From the NCBI RefSeq assembly GCF_000247695.1, contig NW_004624855.1, positions 4,602,373 through 4,666,372 of the forward strand: 64,000 nt of DNA, read 5' to 3'. A program made the position numbers and the translations under genes. This stretch comes from Heterocephalus glaber. Its lineage: Eukaryota; Chordata; Mammalia; Rodentia; Bathyergidae. Numbering within the stretch: the stretch's first letter is position 1; every line of letters starts with the position of its first letter. This document shows positions 22,460 to 34,935 of the stretch, piece by piece. The notes under the pieces are model-generated. The model ran no database searches, had not been told where the DNA came from, and worked only from the letters and a program-made list of their open reading frames with translations.

Positions 22460-23335
22460 GAAAAGCTGGGCTGGGGGCTGAGATTCTGCATCTCTACCAA
22501 AGACTCCCTCTTCCCACGCCTCTGACGCTGGTCCATGACCCACATATTGAGCAGCCAAATCCAGATAACTTTGAGAAAGTTTCTCTTCCTCTATTCACCG
22601 AATTTCATGAATGTTTTCTGCAAATATTCTGCCTATGTCCTGCTGAGGCTTAGAAACCTAAATTTGAAACTCTAATTATAGAAAGAAACTTTTGCCCAGG
22701 AAATGTCTTGCTTGTGTGGCCATTAGCCTCAGATAATGAGGAAGAACTTACATCTTTTTGTGAGTTTTTAAGACAAGGCCATTTCTTGGTAATATGCCTT
22801 CCACTCAAAAATGAAAAGTACCTAGAAGCTTTTTAGATGGCTCAGAACACAATCGGCTCTGAATAACCTACTTTTGGGCACAAGATGAGTCAGGAGTGGA
22901 CGGCAACCCATCCAAGCCCTTCCTTTCCACTGAGAGCCCATGTTTTCATTCACAGATCATACAGGGCTAAGCAATGTGCTCCTAGGGTCCCATCCACATT
23001 CTGACCACACTCTGAAATGATACTAATGCTGGCAAATGGTCTGCAAATGTGTCAGAATGAGGCTACCTAGTGCCACAGATGCCATTTCCCCGCTGTGAAG
23101 TCACACTGGCTGCACCACAGCAAGCCAGAATATAAAAAGTGTTACTTTAGTTTTTTGGGGAATGACTACTGCACAGTGTTCAGGGTCTCCATTTCCTTTT
23201 TTATCTGCTGAGGAGTCAGGGTAGGAATGGAGGGCTTGGATCTCTTTGGAGCTGGTGTCTTGAAGGCACTTGACCAGTTTATGTTTCCAGACTAAGTGCC
23301 AAATATGACAGGAGGACAAATTTGAGTCATTTGGG
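22460..23335. other. Unassigned non-coding DNA
   Basis: No gene or repeat recognised. Confidence 0.4.
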
Positions 23336-23339
23336 GGAA

Positions 23340-23640
23340 AATGGAGAAAACTTGAGACAATAATGCTAAGTGAAATAAATCAGACACACAAGCTGAAATA
23401 TGGCATGGTTTCTCTTATACTAGAAACCTTAAGGATTAAATAATTTAAAGAGCAAAATAAAAGATAAATGATAGGAGACAGGGAGGTGGACTTTGTGGAG
23501 ATGCAGAGGGGTCTGGGGATGGAGGGAGAAACAGGAAGGAGGGAAGGAGAAGAAAAAGTAAGAAGAATCTAAAGGTATATGTACCAATGTCCCACCAAGA
23601 ATATACTTATTATATATCACAAATATATGCTAATAGAGTA
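23340..23640 (+). mobile_element. L1 LINE 3' end, sense, 5'-truncated
   Basis: Contains the L1 ORF2-end/3' UTR block AATGCTAAGTGAAATAAATC followed by CACACAAGCTGAAATATGG and TGGTTTCTCTTATACTAG, then a polypurine segment (GGGATGGAGGGAGAAACAGG) typical of L1 3' UTRs. The same block, inverted, is seen at 24340-24365. Confidence 0.7.
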
Positions 23641-24094
23641 AGAGAAAAAACAAATAATGTCTTTATTTTTCTTGCATTTTAAATTGTATGGCTTCATATA
23701 CTTCTGGAAAGCAGATATTTTCAGCCCCTTGTACCATAGCCTTGAGCAACATCGCACCTAAAACTTTTCAGGTAAACTAGTGCCCAGTAGTTAATAAACG
23801 AGTTAAAAAGCCTTGGAGGCAGTAAACATGTTTATGAAAACAGAACCTGGTGAATCTAACAGCAACACCTACTTGAAGGATGTTTTTAATGCATTAAGGT
23901 TGATGTTCCCTCTTTGAAAATTGTTTTTATATTGTTCTACTGCCTGATTTCTTTTAGGCCTACACTAGTTTCTTTCAGGTTTTGTAACTTCAAAATAATA
24001 GCCTTCTGAGGTGACTCAATGAGGAAGCTGACCTGTAGTCAAGCTATGACCTAGCTACATGTTTCTTTTTTATATACTTAAAATTACATTTATT

Positions 24095-24535
24095 TTCTTT
24101 TTTTCAGTTTTTATTTTTCATTAGTACATGTTTGCATTACGTAATGATTACATTCCTTGTAGGGAGTTGGTGCATGTACAGAACATATCTGAATTCTTTT
24201 TTCTACCATTCTTTCCCCCTTCCCTTCATCTCTTGATACCCTTCCCATTTACACAAAATCTGTATACTTCCTATTACCTATCTTTTATTTTGCTCTTAGT
24301 TTACATTTTGGGTTTGTCATATAAGAGAAACCACGCTTGCATGTCTGATTTATTTCACTTAACATTATGTTGTCAGAGTATATCCATTTTTCTGCAAATG
24401 ACTTGCTTATGCTTCTTCAGAGTAGAGTAGTATTCCACTGTATATAAATATCATATTTTCTTTGTCCATTCATCTATTGATGGACATACAGGCCACTTCC
24501 AAGATTTAGCTACTATGAATCATGCTTTTGGAGAA
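24095..24535 (-). mobile_element. L1 LINE 3' end, antisense, 5'-truncated
   Basis: On the minus strand it reads: ATCATTCATAGT-type start, 'AGCTAAATCTTGGAAGTGGC', 'GTCCATCAATAGATGAATGG', 'AAATATGATATTTATATACA', 'GTGGAATACTACTCTACTCT', then 'TGTTAAGTGAAATAAATCAG' and a 3' UTR pyrimidine/purine tract ending near a T-rich stretch on the plus strand (24095-24120). These are the ORF2 C-terminal and 3' UTR blocks of a L1. Confidence 0.75.
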
Positions 24536-24539
24536 AGAG

Positions 24540-25229
24540 AATAGCCAGGCCTAGAGAAATCATAGAGATGATTTCTCCTACATGGTGATAAGGCTACCTA
24601 GTAATCGGGCTACTTGGCCCTCTACAGGTGAGCATGTGCCAGGAGCATATGTCTACATATTCAAAGACTTGCAGAGGCAAACCCTCCAGATGGCTTTGCC
24701 ACATTTGGTGGGATGCCAGGTTATGGAGACCATTGATCTTTCCAAACAGCAGAAAGCAGAAGTGCCCTAGGATGCAATGTTCTGTAGTCAGTGGTGGATA
24801 CATTAACATGGCAATGAGAGCCCCAGATACTTTGCCTGCTACTCTCAATGACTAATGAAAGAAAACTACTTGGAACAATAATTTTAATTTTCTTTTTTAG
24901 AGCTTAGTAGGAAAAGGCTATTTTATACTCCTATGGGGATTTTTGAGATACTGGCTTCTGCAGTGTTTCAGCGCTCTGGTCATTTTTCTGTTCCCTGGGC
25001 AGCCAGTCACCATTGCCCTCTGCTGGAATGGGCCACCTGTGTATGTAGTGACTCATCACTTCTACCTGTTTGGATTGCACCCACTAATATGGACTGCCAC
25101 ACTCTGTCTCTTATTTATGGTGCCTGAGAAAACTAACTTGATGGGTCTAAGCCCTCACAATCCAGTGACAATGAGCCCAGCCAGGCAGAGTTCTCACAGG
25201 CAAATGCCCTGGGTCCAGATATTCCCAGC
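24540..25229. other. Unassigned non-coding DNA
   Basis: No gene or repeat recognised. Open frames of up to about 107 codons on both strands overlap one another, which argues against coding. Confidence 0.4.
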
Positions 25230-25380
25230 ATCATCTTCAAGTATTTACTGGGCCCCCACTGTGTGACAAGCTGTGTCCTAGGAACTAAGGATTCAGAGAC
25301 AACCAAGCAAAGTCCTTTCACTCCACTCCAGGTGAAAGAAAGACAATAAATGACTAGACAATAAACCAACAAGATTTTTT
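25230..25380 (-). mobile_element. L2 LINE 3' fragment, antisense
   Basis: TCAAGTATTTACTGGGCCCC, CACTGTGTGACAAGCTGTGT and CTAGGAACTAAGGATTCAGA match the antisense L2 tail (caagtatttattgagcacctactgtgtgccaggcactgtgctaggcactggggatac). Confidence 0.6.
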
Positions 25381-26609
25381 ATTTATACAAAATTTACAAT
25401 TTTAGTTTTACTATTTTGTGCATTATATAGGCTGGATCTTACACCCAAAGTGAAAAATCACTGGGGTAGTCAAGGAGGCCATGGTTAATCAGAAGCCTGG
25501 AACTTGTTTATCAGTCAGTCAGCAATAGATAGCAGAGCCACTGGGGTCAGGGTGCTGTGTATTGTGTGCAGCAGCAGTTATATTGGAGTTAGGCTGAATT
25601 AGTTCAATTTTTACAAACATATATAAAGTCCCTAAGGATTCACACAACCTGTTAATTCTACTCTTGTTTTACAAATGGACTCATAGGGAAAATAGAAGTT
25701 AACTACACTGGACTGTAAAGAAAAACAATGACTGTGAATTTAGCACAGATAACTCCTGCTGAAGTGCCATGGAGGCTCTTAGATTCCCACTCTCAGAGGC
25801 AGCATCCCTACACTACCACCTGCCAAGTATTAATCAAATTAGCTTAAAAATAGAGTTCAGTTAAAACTTTAACTAATGCAATATTGATAATTCCCAGTGG
25901 CCCAATGCTGTGAAAAGAACCTGGGGTCCCAGGAGAACAACAGTATATGGTGGAATAAAAGAGCACCCCCTATAATTGTCTGGGGTACCACTTATGGGGC
26001 TGTTCAGCTTCCTACATCATCTATAGATTGGGAAGACTGTGAGTACCAAGTCCTACTTTTAGATGTCAGGATAATATAGTATTCTCTTATAACCCACTAT
26101 CATCCACAAAGAAGGAAGATAAGAAATGTTATCCATTTGAAAGTGTTACAATCAGGAATCTGATAAGTCAAAATCTTTCCCCTGAGTTGCTGAATTTTGT
26201 TTCTGCTTACATGGTTTTTTTCCAGAGTTTAACAAAACTACTATGTGTTATACACCAAGCTCCTTCCTATTTTTATCCTCCCCTGACTCAGTTGGTCTTG
26301 GAGTGAAGAATTTGGGGGTCTTTAGGTTCATGCATGGACATGCAGCTCTTCTTCTTTTTCTGAATTGCCTTTAGCCCTTAATGACACCAAAGGTGAAATG
26401 CTTCAAGAGAGTACTCTGAATTCCAAGTGCTGTAAGGACAACTAGCATGAAGCCTTGGAAAGTCATTTGCCAAATGATGAATAGGAGTCTTCACTAATCA
26501 CTATGAAAATCACCAAGAGGAATATTGTTGGAAGCGAGGCATGAAAAGTTGATAACAATCAAGCAATGGAACCTTCAGATAAAGTGTCTTGAAGGAAGTT
26601 CCTAAAGTT
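25381..26609. other. Unassigned non-coding DNA
   Basis: No gene or repeat recognised. Confidence 0.4.
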
Positions 26610-26720
26610 CAATTCTATCATTTATTGGTCTTGAGCAGGTGCTGGGTGTTGGGGCGTACAAAGACATACAAGACTTAGGCTCTCTCCTTGAGAAGTTAGT
26701 CTCTGCTATGTAGACAAACA
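26610..26720 (-). mobile_element. L2- or MIR-like 3' fragment, antisense
   Basis: CTATCATTTATTGGTCTTGA, GTGCTGGGTGTTGGGGCGTA and AGACTTAGGCTCTCTCCTTG resemble the same antisense tail in degraded form. Confidence 0.35.
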
Positions 26721-27370
26721 TCACACACCCACCAAACATTGACTTTCAACATTCTGAAGTCTGCTCTAATATTGGTATTCTTCATGATCTGTAGATTTCC
26801 CCAAGTCAGATGTAGTTATTTGTCAAAGACAAACCAAAAAAGTTCATTGTGTAATCTTGGGCACAACTATATATTTCTTAGAAATCTCTCAATTCCTGGG
26901 AACTATGATTTCAGAAATTAAGGAACTTAAAATTACTATGGTTGGCATGTTCATGAGACTATGTATTGCATCCAGTAAGATTCAGTGGATGGAATTCTAC
27001 ATCCCTCCAAATTCTTATGATCCATTTATTTTCATAAATTTAATCACAACACTCTCATTCCTTTGTAACATAATTCTCTATCTACTTTTCAGGCAACACG
27101 TATCTTTTGAATTTGTGGTTGGAAGAGAATTCAGACGTTATTTCCTAATAAATGCACTCATTGTGCAGGGAGGTAAACATGGCTATTCTGTGGCTTTTTC
27201 TCTTATAGTGGCTCTCTGATGATCACAAATTTTGTGGATTAGGGATTAAGGTCTTTATGTCCTCAGTGGCTTTTCCCAGCAATTATAACAAAATTCTGTC
27301 ATCAGAATTGAAATGAACAGAATATCCTGGGTAGTGAAAGGCTAAAGGTCTTCCGGTGCCAGTCAGCTCC
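26721..27370. other. Unassigned non-coding DNA
   Basis: A 120-codon open frame at 26857-27219 is AT-rich and hydrophobic but has no recognisable family signature; nothing supports a gene. Confidence 0.4.
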
Positions 27371-27374
27371 ATTT

Positions 27375-27470
27375 TTCCCCAGCTGTGTGAACATGGAGAA
27401 GTCATTATAATTTTTGAGTTCCCATTTCCGTATTTGTAAATTATATGAAATAATGATGGAAAATAACAAC
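27375..27470 (+). mobile_element. MIR fragment, sense
   Basis: AGCTGTGTGAACATGGAGAA and GTCATTATAATTTTTGAGTT ... GTAAATTATATGAAATAATG match MIR core (agctgtgtgaccttgggcaagt..., then tgtaaaatggggataata). Confidence 0.55.
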
Positions 27471-27500
27471 AATTTCACAGTATTTAAATGAGGACCATAT

Positions 27501-27707
27501 ATATTGGTGCCTCAGTTCACGAATTTAATTTGTTCTACAATTTTAGAAAAGATGGCCACATTTGTGTTTGTGAATGAAGGATGCCTGTGGTCGTGTTTAT
27601 AACCTGATACAGAGTTTGCAAACAAAAAAAACACTTGTCAAATGTTTCTGTTTGAAAACCAAATTGTTTGCAAACAAAAGTGTTCATGAACTGAGGTACC
27701 ACAGTAT
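27501..27707. mobile_element. Small inverted-repeat DNA transposon (MITE-like)
   Basis: Ends are inverted copies: TTGGTGCCTCAGTTCACGAA on the left against the reverse complement of TTCATGAACTGAGGTACCA on the right. Flanking ATATAT on the left and AGTATC on the right would fit a TA target. Its interior is also partly self-complementary (TTGTGTTTGTGAATGAAG against GTTTGCAAACAAAAGTG). About 207 bp and no coding capacity, so non-autonomous. Resembles Tigger/mariner-type elements; family not assigned. Confidence 0.7.
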
Positions 27708-27844
27708 CTATGAAGAGCCTATCCTAATGCATAACAAACTAGAAATAAGCTTATCTACATGCAAAAGAACATATTATTAGGTTTTCCCTAGCTGACAATT
27801 TCTACAAATCAGTGGTCTTGGTATTTCACATTAACTATCATAGT

Positions 27845-28545
27845 TTTATACAAATAGGTCCTCAGTACATAATTTGTGAACAAGCGAATGAACATATAAC
27901 TTGTTGCAATATTAAAAACTGCTAGTTAGAAACAGTAAAACCAGCAGATCATAATAAAAACATGTTTTCCTGTTAGACTGTATTAACTTTTAATAAGTTA
28001 CACTTCCCCTCAAAAGAAAAAAAAACTTTACCGTGTGAGGTCTCTTTCTGAATCATTGGCATCTCACCACATAAGCATGGGAGAGTAGGAGGCCAGGAGG
28101 CTTTAAGTGTTACATAGAATAGGAAACTGTTGGGGTTCTGCATAAACATTAAGGACATAGGAGTAATAATGTCCCAGATTGCTTTAATTGACTGAAAGAA
28201 CCATTCAGCTTCCATAAAGCACCTGCCTTAGTCCCAGGGAGGAACTTATGAGGCAATCTAACCTGATTCACTATTCATTCTCCTCCTTGTGAGGAATTGC
28301 TCCTTCTCTGTGACCATTTTACAGAGAAGAATACTGAGACTATGAATAACTGAATGATATTCGGAGTCATGCTCTAAGTTAGCAATAGTATGGTCATTCA
28401 GTTCTGCTTAAGGGGTCATCTCTGTACAACTTTCAAAAGCTTTAAAGTGCTTTATATCCATGCAGTCATGCAGGAGTCACCATGCATAACTAGCACTTAG
28501 ATATTTCCTAACTAGCACTTAGGAAATATTAAATAGTGGCAATAG
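27845..28545. other. Unassigned non-coding DNA
   Basis: No gene. At 28487-28535 the 12-mer CTAGCACTTAG occurs twice, and ATATTTCCTA faces its inverted partner TAGGAAATAT, so the site can fold into a small hairpin. A possible MIR scrap lies at 28310-28400. Confidence 0.4.
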
Positions 28546-28740
28546 TCCAGTAATTAAGAATGTCATCCTTGGACTTAGGCTTCTTAGGTCTATAGCCAAG
28601 CATTGCTATGTACTTACTAGCTGTGTGACATTGCACAATACTGAAGCATTCTTGGTCTCATTTTCTTCAGTTGTAAAATCAGTGCATCAAAAGTACTAAC
28701 CTTATAAAAGTGCTATGGCCATGAAATAGGGTAAAGCAAA
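28546..28740 (+). mobile_element. MIR SINE, sense, nearly complete
   Basis: AGTCCAGTAATTAAGAATGT, TTGGACTTAGGCTTCTTAGG, TACTTACTAGCTGTGTGACA, TTGGTCTCATTTTCTTCAGT and TGTAAAATCAGTGCATCA are in MIR order, including the conserved core. Confidence 0.85.
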
Positions 28741-30198
28741 AGGAGTAGGTGTTCATGGAGGTCATAGTAATCTGTCTTTTTAAAAACAGATCTCAAAAGA
28801 AATTAGATGCACAGTGCATTAAATAAATATCAGTGAAATCATGAAATAAATAGTTTTCTAAACACAAATTTGGGGTGTAAACTTTTTGTCTTGTAATTAC
28901 CTTTATCAGAACATAGTCTCAGTTTGGTTCTTAGCACAGTGCTTACCATCCTTATAACCACAGACTTTCAGGAAAAACTCCCCCCTTTATTGCGTTTGGG
29001 GTAAGTGACTCCAGAGAGAAGTCACCCTCATAAAGAGGGGAACTCAGGTTGCTTGTGCTTGATAGAAACTGCACTGAACCACTGAACCACTGGGGGAGAA
29101 AACAGAAGAAAGAAAGGGGTCCAACAAACTATGTGGGGTCCTCAACCAACTATGTGGGGTCCTCAACCGTCCTTGGAAGAAGTGGGATATTTAGCTGAAG
29201 TCAATGTCCTTAGTATAGAGATTCCCATGAGTGTCCCTGGGACCTCCCTTGTTAGCAAATGGTAATGTTATTTCTTAAATCAGAAAAATCTATGGTCCAC
29301 TGTCTCATAAGTGGTGAATATCAACTTTGACAATAATATGTGTGATACTTTTTATTTTCTCTACAGTTTTCAACATATTTGTACCTAATTAGTGTATTTC
29401 TTAAGAGGATGTTTTATAGAGATAAAAATAATTACTTAAAAATTATGCAAAATATTATAATAGTTTGAATTTGAAAATTATTGTATCTGAGTAATCCAGC
29501 AAAAGTCATGGGGTGAAAATCTTAAATCTGCAAATAACTTTTTATTCAAAAAACCTAATGATTATTCATAAGATCATTTCCATATAATTCTCACATCTTC
29601 ATCGTTTTATTTTGCAAATACTATGTAATACTCCTATGACTTAATAAAATACAAATGAATCTCACTGTTGATATTTCGGATGTTATTATAAATTCAATTG
29701 GATCACATTTTAAAACCTTTTTATCTCATAAGGCTATTATAAGAATCAAATAAAATAATTGACAGGAAGGTGTGCCCCCCTGACAGATTCTTCACTTACA
29801 AAGCCAAACCAGGAAGTCTCTACCACCCCTCTACCACTCAAAATAGTCTTCCCAGTCCAAAAGCTTAGCTGAGTCTGGATTCCTGTAGATTTTGAAACTG
29901 ACATTTAACACGATGAATGGATAGATGCCTTAGCTAGCCTTCATCGATTGGCAGAATGCTTGTAGTGCATCTATGAATATTTGGACACAGATCTGATGTT
30001 TGGAATGATTTGGGAGGGTGGAGTGTATTTTGATGATTGAGAATGAGATTATGGGAGAAAAGTGCAGAGGAATTGATAGCTGAAGGAACTACTGAAATAG
30101 AAAAATACTAATCAAGACTAATTAATTTTAAGAGATCATCTCACATTCCTTAAAGAAACAATAAAAGGAATGTATGGGTTGCTACAGCTGGGACATTT
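28741..30198. other. Unassigned non-coding DNA
   Basis: No gene or named repeat apart from the small tandem duplication at 29127-29168. Confidence 0.4.
29127..29168. repeat. Exact tandem duplication, 21-bp unit, two copies
   Basis: Unit starting AACTATGTGGGGTCCTCAAC occurs at 29127-29147 and 29148-29168 without mismatch. A short CTGAACCACTGAACCACTG duplication lies about 55 bp upstream. Confidence 0.95.
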
Positions 30199-30211
30199 AA
30201 GAGCCTACCTT

Positions 30212-30300
30212 GGGCTGGGGATTTAGCTCAGTGGTTTCGCTGCCTGCTGCACAAGCGCAAAGACCCGAGTTCGATCCCCAGTACCAAAAAAAAAAAAAAA
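30212..30300 (+). mobile_element. ID SINE with 13-bp target-site duplication
   Basis: GGGCTGGGGATTTAGCTCAG start, B-box GAGTTCGATCC, pure A tail of about 17. Exact flanking AAGAGCCTACCTT at 30199-30211 and 30301-30313. Intact A and B boxes and uninterrupted tail make it one of the youngest copies in the window. Confidence 0.97.
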
Positions 30301-30313
30301 AAGAGCCTACCTT

Positions 30314-33220
30314 TCCAGAGCCCCAGTCTCTGCCTGCATCAGTAGGCTTGTCCTCCCATGGTACTGACTGCTTCAGCAGCTTCTCTACACTGGTACGGAA
30401 GAGGGTTCTGGCAACACCAGGAACTCATGACCCATGAGGAAGAGCTAATTACTCTCTCTGATAGAGAGTTTGAAAAATTCAAGAAAAGATTCCCACTTGC
30501 AAAGCTTCAACTCCATTCCTACCATGCAAACAAAGCTGAAAAATAGGAATAGAAAATAAAGTACTCTAATTGGCTTCACATTGGTAAACTTCAGCAATGG
30601 AGGTAAGAGAAAGGGAGTAAAAAATGGCGGTTAATAAAGTCAACAGGGTCGCATGGAGAAGAAATGGATTTCCTTGGGGTAAAGTGTGTTTCATGGCTTC
30701 TGGCCAAAACTCTAGGTGCAATTTTTCAGGCTCAACCATAGGTAATTATAAGCTTTCACTGACTGGCCCCATGAGGAGCAGCTGCCCTCCTCATCCCAGA
30801 TTTGAGGCACTGTAGCTTCTGAGGTGGTTGTAGAAGAGGTCTGAGTCTCACCTGACTGGCTGTACTCTTAGGCACAGCTGTACCCTCAGCTAGGATGCCT
30901 ACAGTGGTACCAGGATGGGACTTTTGGCCAAGGTACCTCACATGTCACTGATAAGATCACCTTAGATGACTGAGACCAAGCTTGAACATACTTTTCTCCA
31001 TTCCAGCTCAGTAGTCAATGTTTTTCGGCTCCTAGCTCCATCCCTCAAGCCCTCTCTGCCCTCCAGCTCCACTGTGACTCAGATAAAAATGTAGAAATCT
31101 AGTTTGGGACTTTTCGCTAGAGAGGGATTGGCACCTGACCTTGGATTGGTGCCATTCCAGAACTGATGTTTTCTCTGGTTTAGCTTCTTGCCCTCACTAT
31201 CAGGGTAGGTGATTAATGGCTTTCCTGACACTTTCATCTTCACTGTTAATTTTAGTCAGCTAGTCTAACATCTACCATCTCAGTGCTCTCCAGGTTGGCT
31301 GAGCCTCCTAGCAAATTGATAAGGTAAAAGGGCAGCAGATAAAGCACAATGTCATTCTGGAAGATTGAAATGACTGAAGAACTCACAGGATACTTTTGGG
31401 AGAAGCTGTCAGGACTCCTTGGGGCTTTCTAGAAATACATAGGATATCATTTCCTAGAATCTGAGGGTTCTTTGGGCATTTCATTAGTGGTTCTCTAGAA
31501 ATAGTAATGTATCCCTGAAGACATTTTTTCAGTCACAGCAATGAACTTTAGAAGTTCTCCTGGAAGCTTCAGGTTACTTTCTGAGTGTGGTAGTGGATGG
31601 TCCATTAAAGTTTTTGGCTTCTAGGAAGAATCACAGACTTTTCCTTATTTAAACCTGACCCCCATAAGAGCTCACCTGGTAGGTTAGATTACAGATCCCA
31701 CAATGGGTTTTGGAGAAAGTGAACAAAGCAATTACCTAGTCACCAAATGGGGCTTTACAACGGGGCCATATCAGTTAAGGTTGAGCCTCCCCAGGAGGCA
31801 CGCAGAAAGGCTTCCATTTAGTCCATATATTCCTTTATGAGTGAGTTAATTAATTCCCCAATAAGAACAACACATGGAGAGTCAATCATCAGCATCAGGG
31901 CAGCATCAGATCAAAAGAGTTGGATCTGCAGATCCAGAGCTCAAGAGCTCTGTGTCTTTTTATTCCTTCAGCAAAACAGCTACCAAAAGGTTAAGTGTTC
32001 TCCTAGTTCACAGGAGTTATAATGTCTTACCAGTTTATTGAGACATGGTGAGACTAAACACCTGCTGCGTGACCTTGTCCATGATGTGATTGCATGGTTA
32101 AGTATAGGAAGTCATTCTTAGATAATTGTAGTCCATTATGTGCATGTCCCTGAGAGTGGAGTCGTGTCCTTAAGTGTCCTCAGATGCCTTCAGATGTCCG
32201 GGCTTTGAGTAAAGGCAGAAGTGATACCTCACAGATCACACATAGTCGCAGGGTTTCTGTGATCTGAGTGACTCTATGAAAGTCCAAGACACAAATTAAT
32301 ACCCTAAAGAGCAGCAGATTGTTGAAAGCTTGGAGAAAAATGGAAAAAATAGAAAAGAATAAAAACAAAACAACTCATTGGGATCACTTTCCCTAGCAGT
32401 TCAAAAGAGACTTTAGAAACTTTATGTTAGATGTCCTCTGGAGAAATCTTGCTAAAGTAAAAGAGAGAGAGAAGAACCAAAATATTTGGGTTAAATCCTC
32501 CAGATCTGTGTGTCTTGACCTCAAACACAACAGTAATGTTTGAAGACTGACTACAAGATCAAAATATGTAGTTACTGTTAAAAAATTTATTACTGTAAAA
32601 GACACTGTCAAAAAACTCCCTCTCATTTCAAATCACTTGTCCCATCATCTTTGCCACTTTCTAAAATAGTTCTGGAAGTCCTCTTCCATGAGTGTCTTTA
32701 TGAGGCTTGGTGAGGAAAAAAAGTACAGTGAAAGTAGCTATGAGGTGCCATCCAATAAAAGAGCAGGCCCATAATAACAGTATGGTTGTCCTCATCTGTC
32801 TTATTCACTGGATATGGCACCATGTGACTGCTGGCTCTTCCCCAAAGTCAAAATGACCATGAAAGATAAACATTTTGAGTTGATTCAGGACATCAGAGGC
32901 AACTATGAGAGCACAATGTATATGTTTGAAGACAGTTGATTTAGCTGGTACAGTAAGAAGCCATTAGCTTAGAAAATTCTCCAAAGATCTGGAAGTTTTC
33001 ACAGAAAAAAATGCCTACACCTTCTTAGGGTGACGGTTTCTTCACAAGCTTCTTTCTGGGATCTCCAAGAAGGTTTTATATCAAGCTTGTGAAAGTTGTT
33101 CAAAGTAAGAAGAAGTCCAAACAGCATATAGTTCTAATTTTTGAACAAGCCCTACTTTACACTTATTATTCATGGAGACATTTATTGGAAGAAACAAATA
33201 CTTTACTTCCAAAGAGTTAA
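30314..33220. other. Unassigned non-coding DNA
   Basis: No gene or clearly named repeat in nearly 3 kb. Purine-rich spots occur at 32460-32480. Confidence 0.4.
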
Positions 33221-33235
33221 GAATGATCAGTTCTA

Positions 33236-33336
33236 GGGCCAAGGATTTAGCTCAGTGGTGCTGCCACCTGCCTCGCAAGCGCAAGGTCCCAAATTTGATT
33301 ACCAGTACCAAAAACAAACAAACAAACAAAAAAATA
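33236..33336 (+). mobile_element. ID SINE with 15-bp target-site duplication
   Basis: GGGCCAAGGATTTAGCTCAG start; B-box degraded to AATTTGATTAC; tail with CAAA units. Exact flanking GAATGATCAGTTCTA at 33221-33235 and 33337-33351. Confidence 0.95.
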
Positions 33337-33351
33337 GAATGATCAGTTCTA

Positions 33352-34069
33352 TAGACCCAATTGGAAGTGTTTGCAACATGTCCACTGTTTCAATTAAACT
33401 AAATTTCTTTAAATATATAAAGAATCTTTGAAAATACAAGTATTTAAAAAATATCCCTGTTTACCTGGACCATCTAACATATGCATAATCATGTATTTCC
33501 TACTGAATAGATTGTAACCTCATAATTGATCATTCAATCATAATGACTTACTTTTTATTTCCTGAATTAAAAGACATTTAAAGGGGATAAAGTAACTACA
33601 AAATGTAATTTCTCACCTCACGAAGCTCAGTTTACTTGAGGGTAACAAGACGATAATATATATGGAAATAGAAACCTGAGAACTTCAGTCTATAATTAAC
33701 TGCTAATGTGGGTGATTAAGATTCCAAAATTTGTAGGAATCCAAAGAGAGCAGATCAAGGAGTAAAATCTAGGACAGTTCCTCCTGCTTTGGATCTGGAC
33801 TCCTTCTGTGGCCTTGGATATCTGGCTCCATTTCCATTTTACCCTTCACTTTAACCATTCTTTTTTAGGAGGCCATCTCTTAGTATTAATTCTTTTCCTG
33901 TACCTTTAACTATTGCCCTATGCTTTCACTCTCCATTTCCTTCCCTCTTATTAGATGACTCTCATTTTACAACAAAAAGTGGTTATTTTTACATCTAATA
34001 ATTACGTTTCACCACATGTTCCATCAATTTATCTGCGCATCTCTTTTCTTCCACCGGGGCAGTATGTGT
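33352..34069. other. Unassigned non-coding DNA
   Basis: AT-rich; no gene or repeat recognised. Confidence 0.4.
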
Positions 34070-34310
34070 AAAAGTTAAGCATGTGGCCAGTGGCCAGTCT
34101 TTTGACATTCAAACCCCGACTTTTCCAGTTTCTAGTTTTGAGGAAGTTATATATCTTCCTCATGAAAAAGCTTTCTGAATCATAAAATGGAAGAAATAAC
34201 AGTACCTAGATTATTGGGCTGTGGTAGGGATTAATTGAATGAATAATGTAATGTCTCAGAATTGCATCTTGCAGAGAGTACATACTCAGGAATTATTAGC
34301 TGTCTTCTCT
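34070..34310 (+). mobile_element. MIR SINE, sense
   Basis: AAAAGTTAAGCATGTGGCCA, CATTCAAACCCCGACTTTTC, GAATCATAAAATGGAAGAAA, TAACAGTACCTAGATTATTG and GTGGTAGGGATTAATTGAAT follow MIR order through to its 3' third. Confidence 0.75.
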
Positions 34311-34389
34311 CATCTTCCACCTGAACTCACTTTTCTTCTTAAGAACATTGTTTAATGGTAATTCCGATGAGTATTGGGAAAACTCTCCT

Positions 34390-34935
34390 AGTTTTGTGTT
34401 TTTAAAAGTTTTATTTCATCCTCAAGCTTAAGTAGTTATACATTTGGATACAGTATATTAAGTTTGTAACTCTTTTTCCTCAGTGCTTTGAAAGTATACC
34501 ATCGGTTTTCACATTTATTTTGCCTTTAGAAAGTCTGCAGGCAATCTAAGTTACTGTTCCTAAGGTAATCTATCTTTTCTTGTGACCTCATTTTAATGTT
34601 TTCTTTATATTTCATGGATAACACTTTTAATATGGTGTTTCTAGATGTACCTTTATCATTATTTATCTTATTTTGTGTTTAAAGTATGCTTTTTAGCTTT
34701 CCTTAGTTTTTGAAAGTTCTATGGTATTTATTACTTCTTTGCCATTCTCAGCATTTTCTTCTAAGAGAAGTTTTAATAGACACATGTTGGAGCCATTCTT
34801 TCCTTGGTAAATGTAACTGCCTTTTTATACTTTTATCTCATCCCTTGGTGCTGGGTTCTAGGCTAGCAATTTAGAACATTTATACCTTCTTCAGTGGTTC
34901 CATTCTGGAATGTATTTTATTTATTGGACTTTATT
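34390..34935. mobile_element. Old LINE-like relic, family uncertain
   Basis: T-rich sequence with the block 'CAGTGCTTTGAAAGTATACC' followed by 'TTCTTGTGACCTCATTTTAA' and 'GTTTCTAGATGTACCTTTAT' resembles a widespread antisense LINE-derived repeat in mammals. Identification is from memory of its block order only, so both family and boundaries are uncertain. Confidence 0.35.

Noticed and set aside
26857..27219. 120-codon hydrophobic open frame that could look like a membrane protein
   Set aside because: AT-rich sequence gives hydrophobic translations by chance; no conserved motif, no splice or promoter context, and overlapping frames are similarly open.
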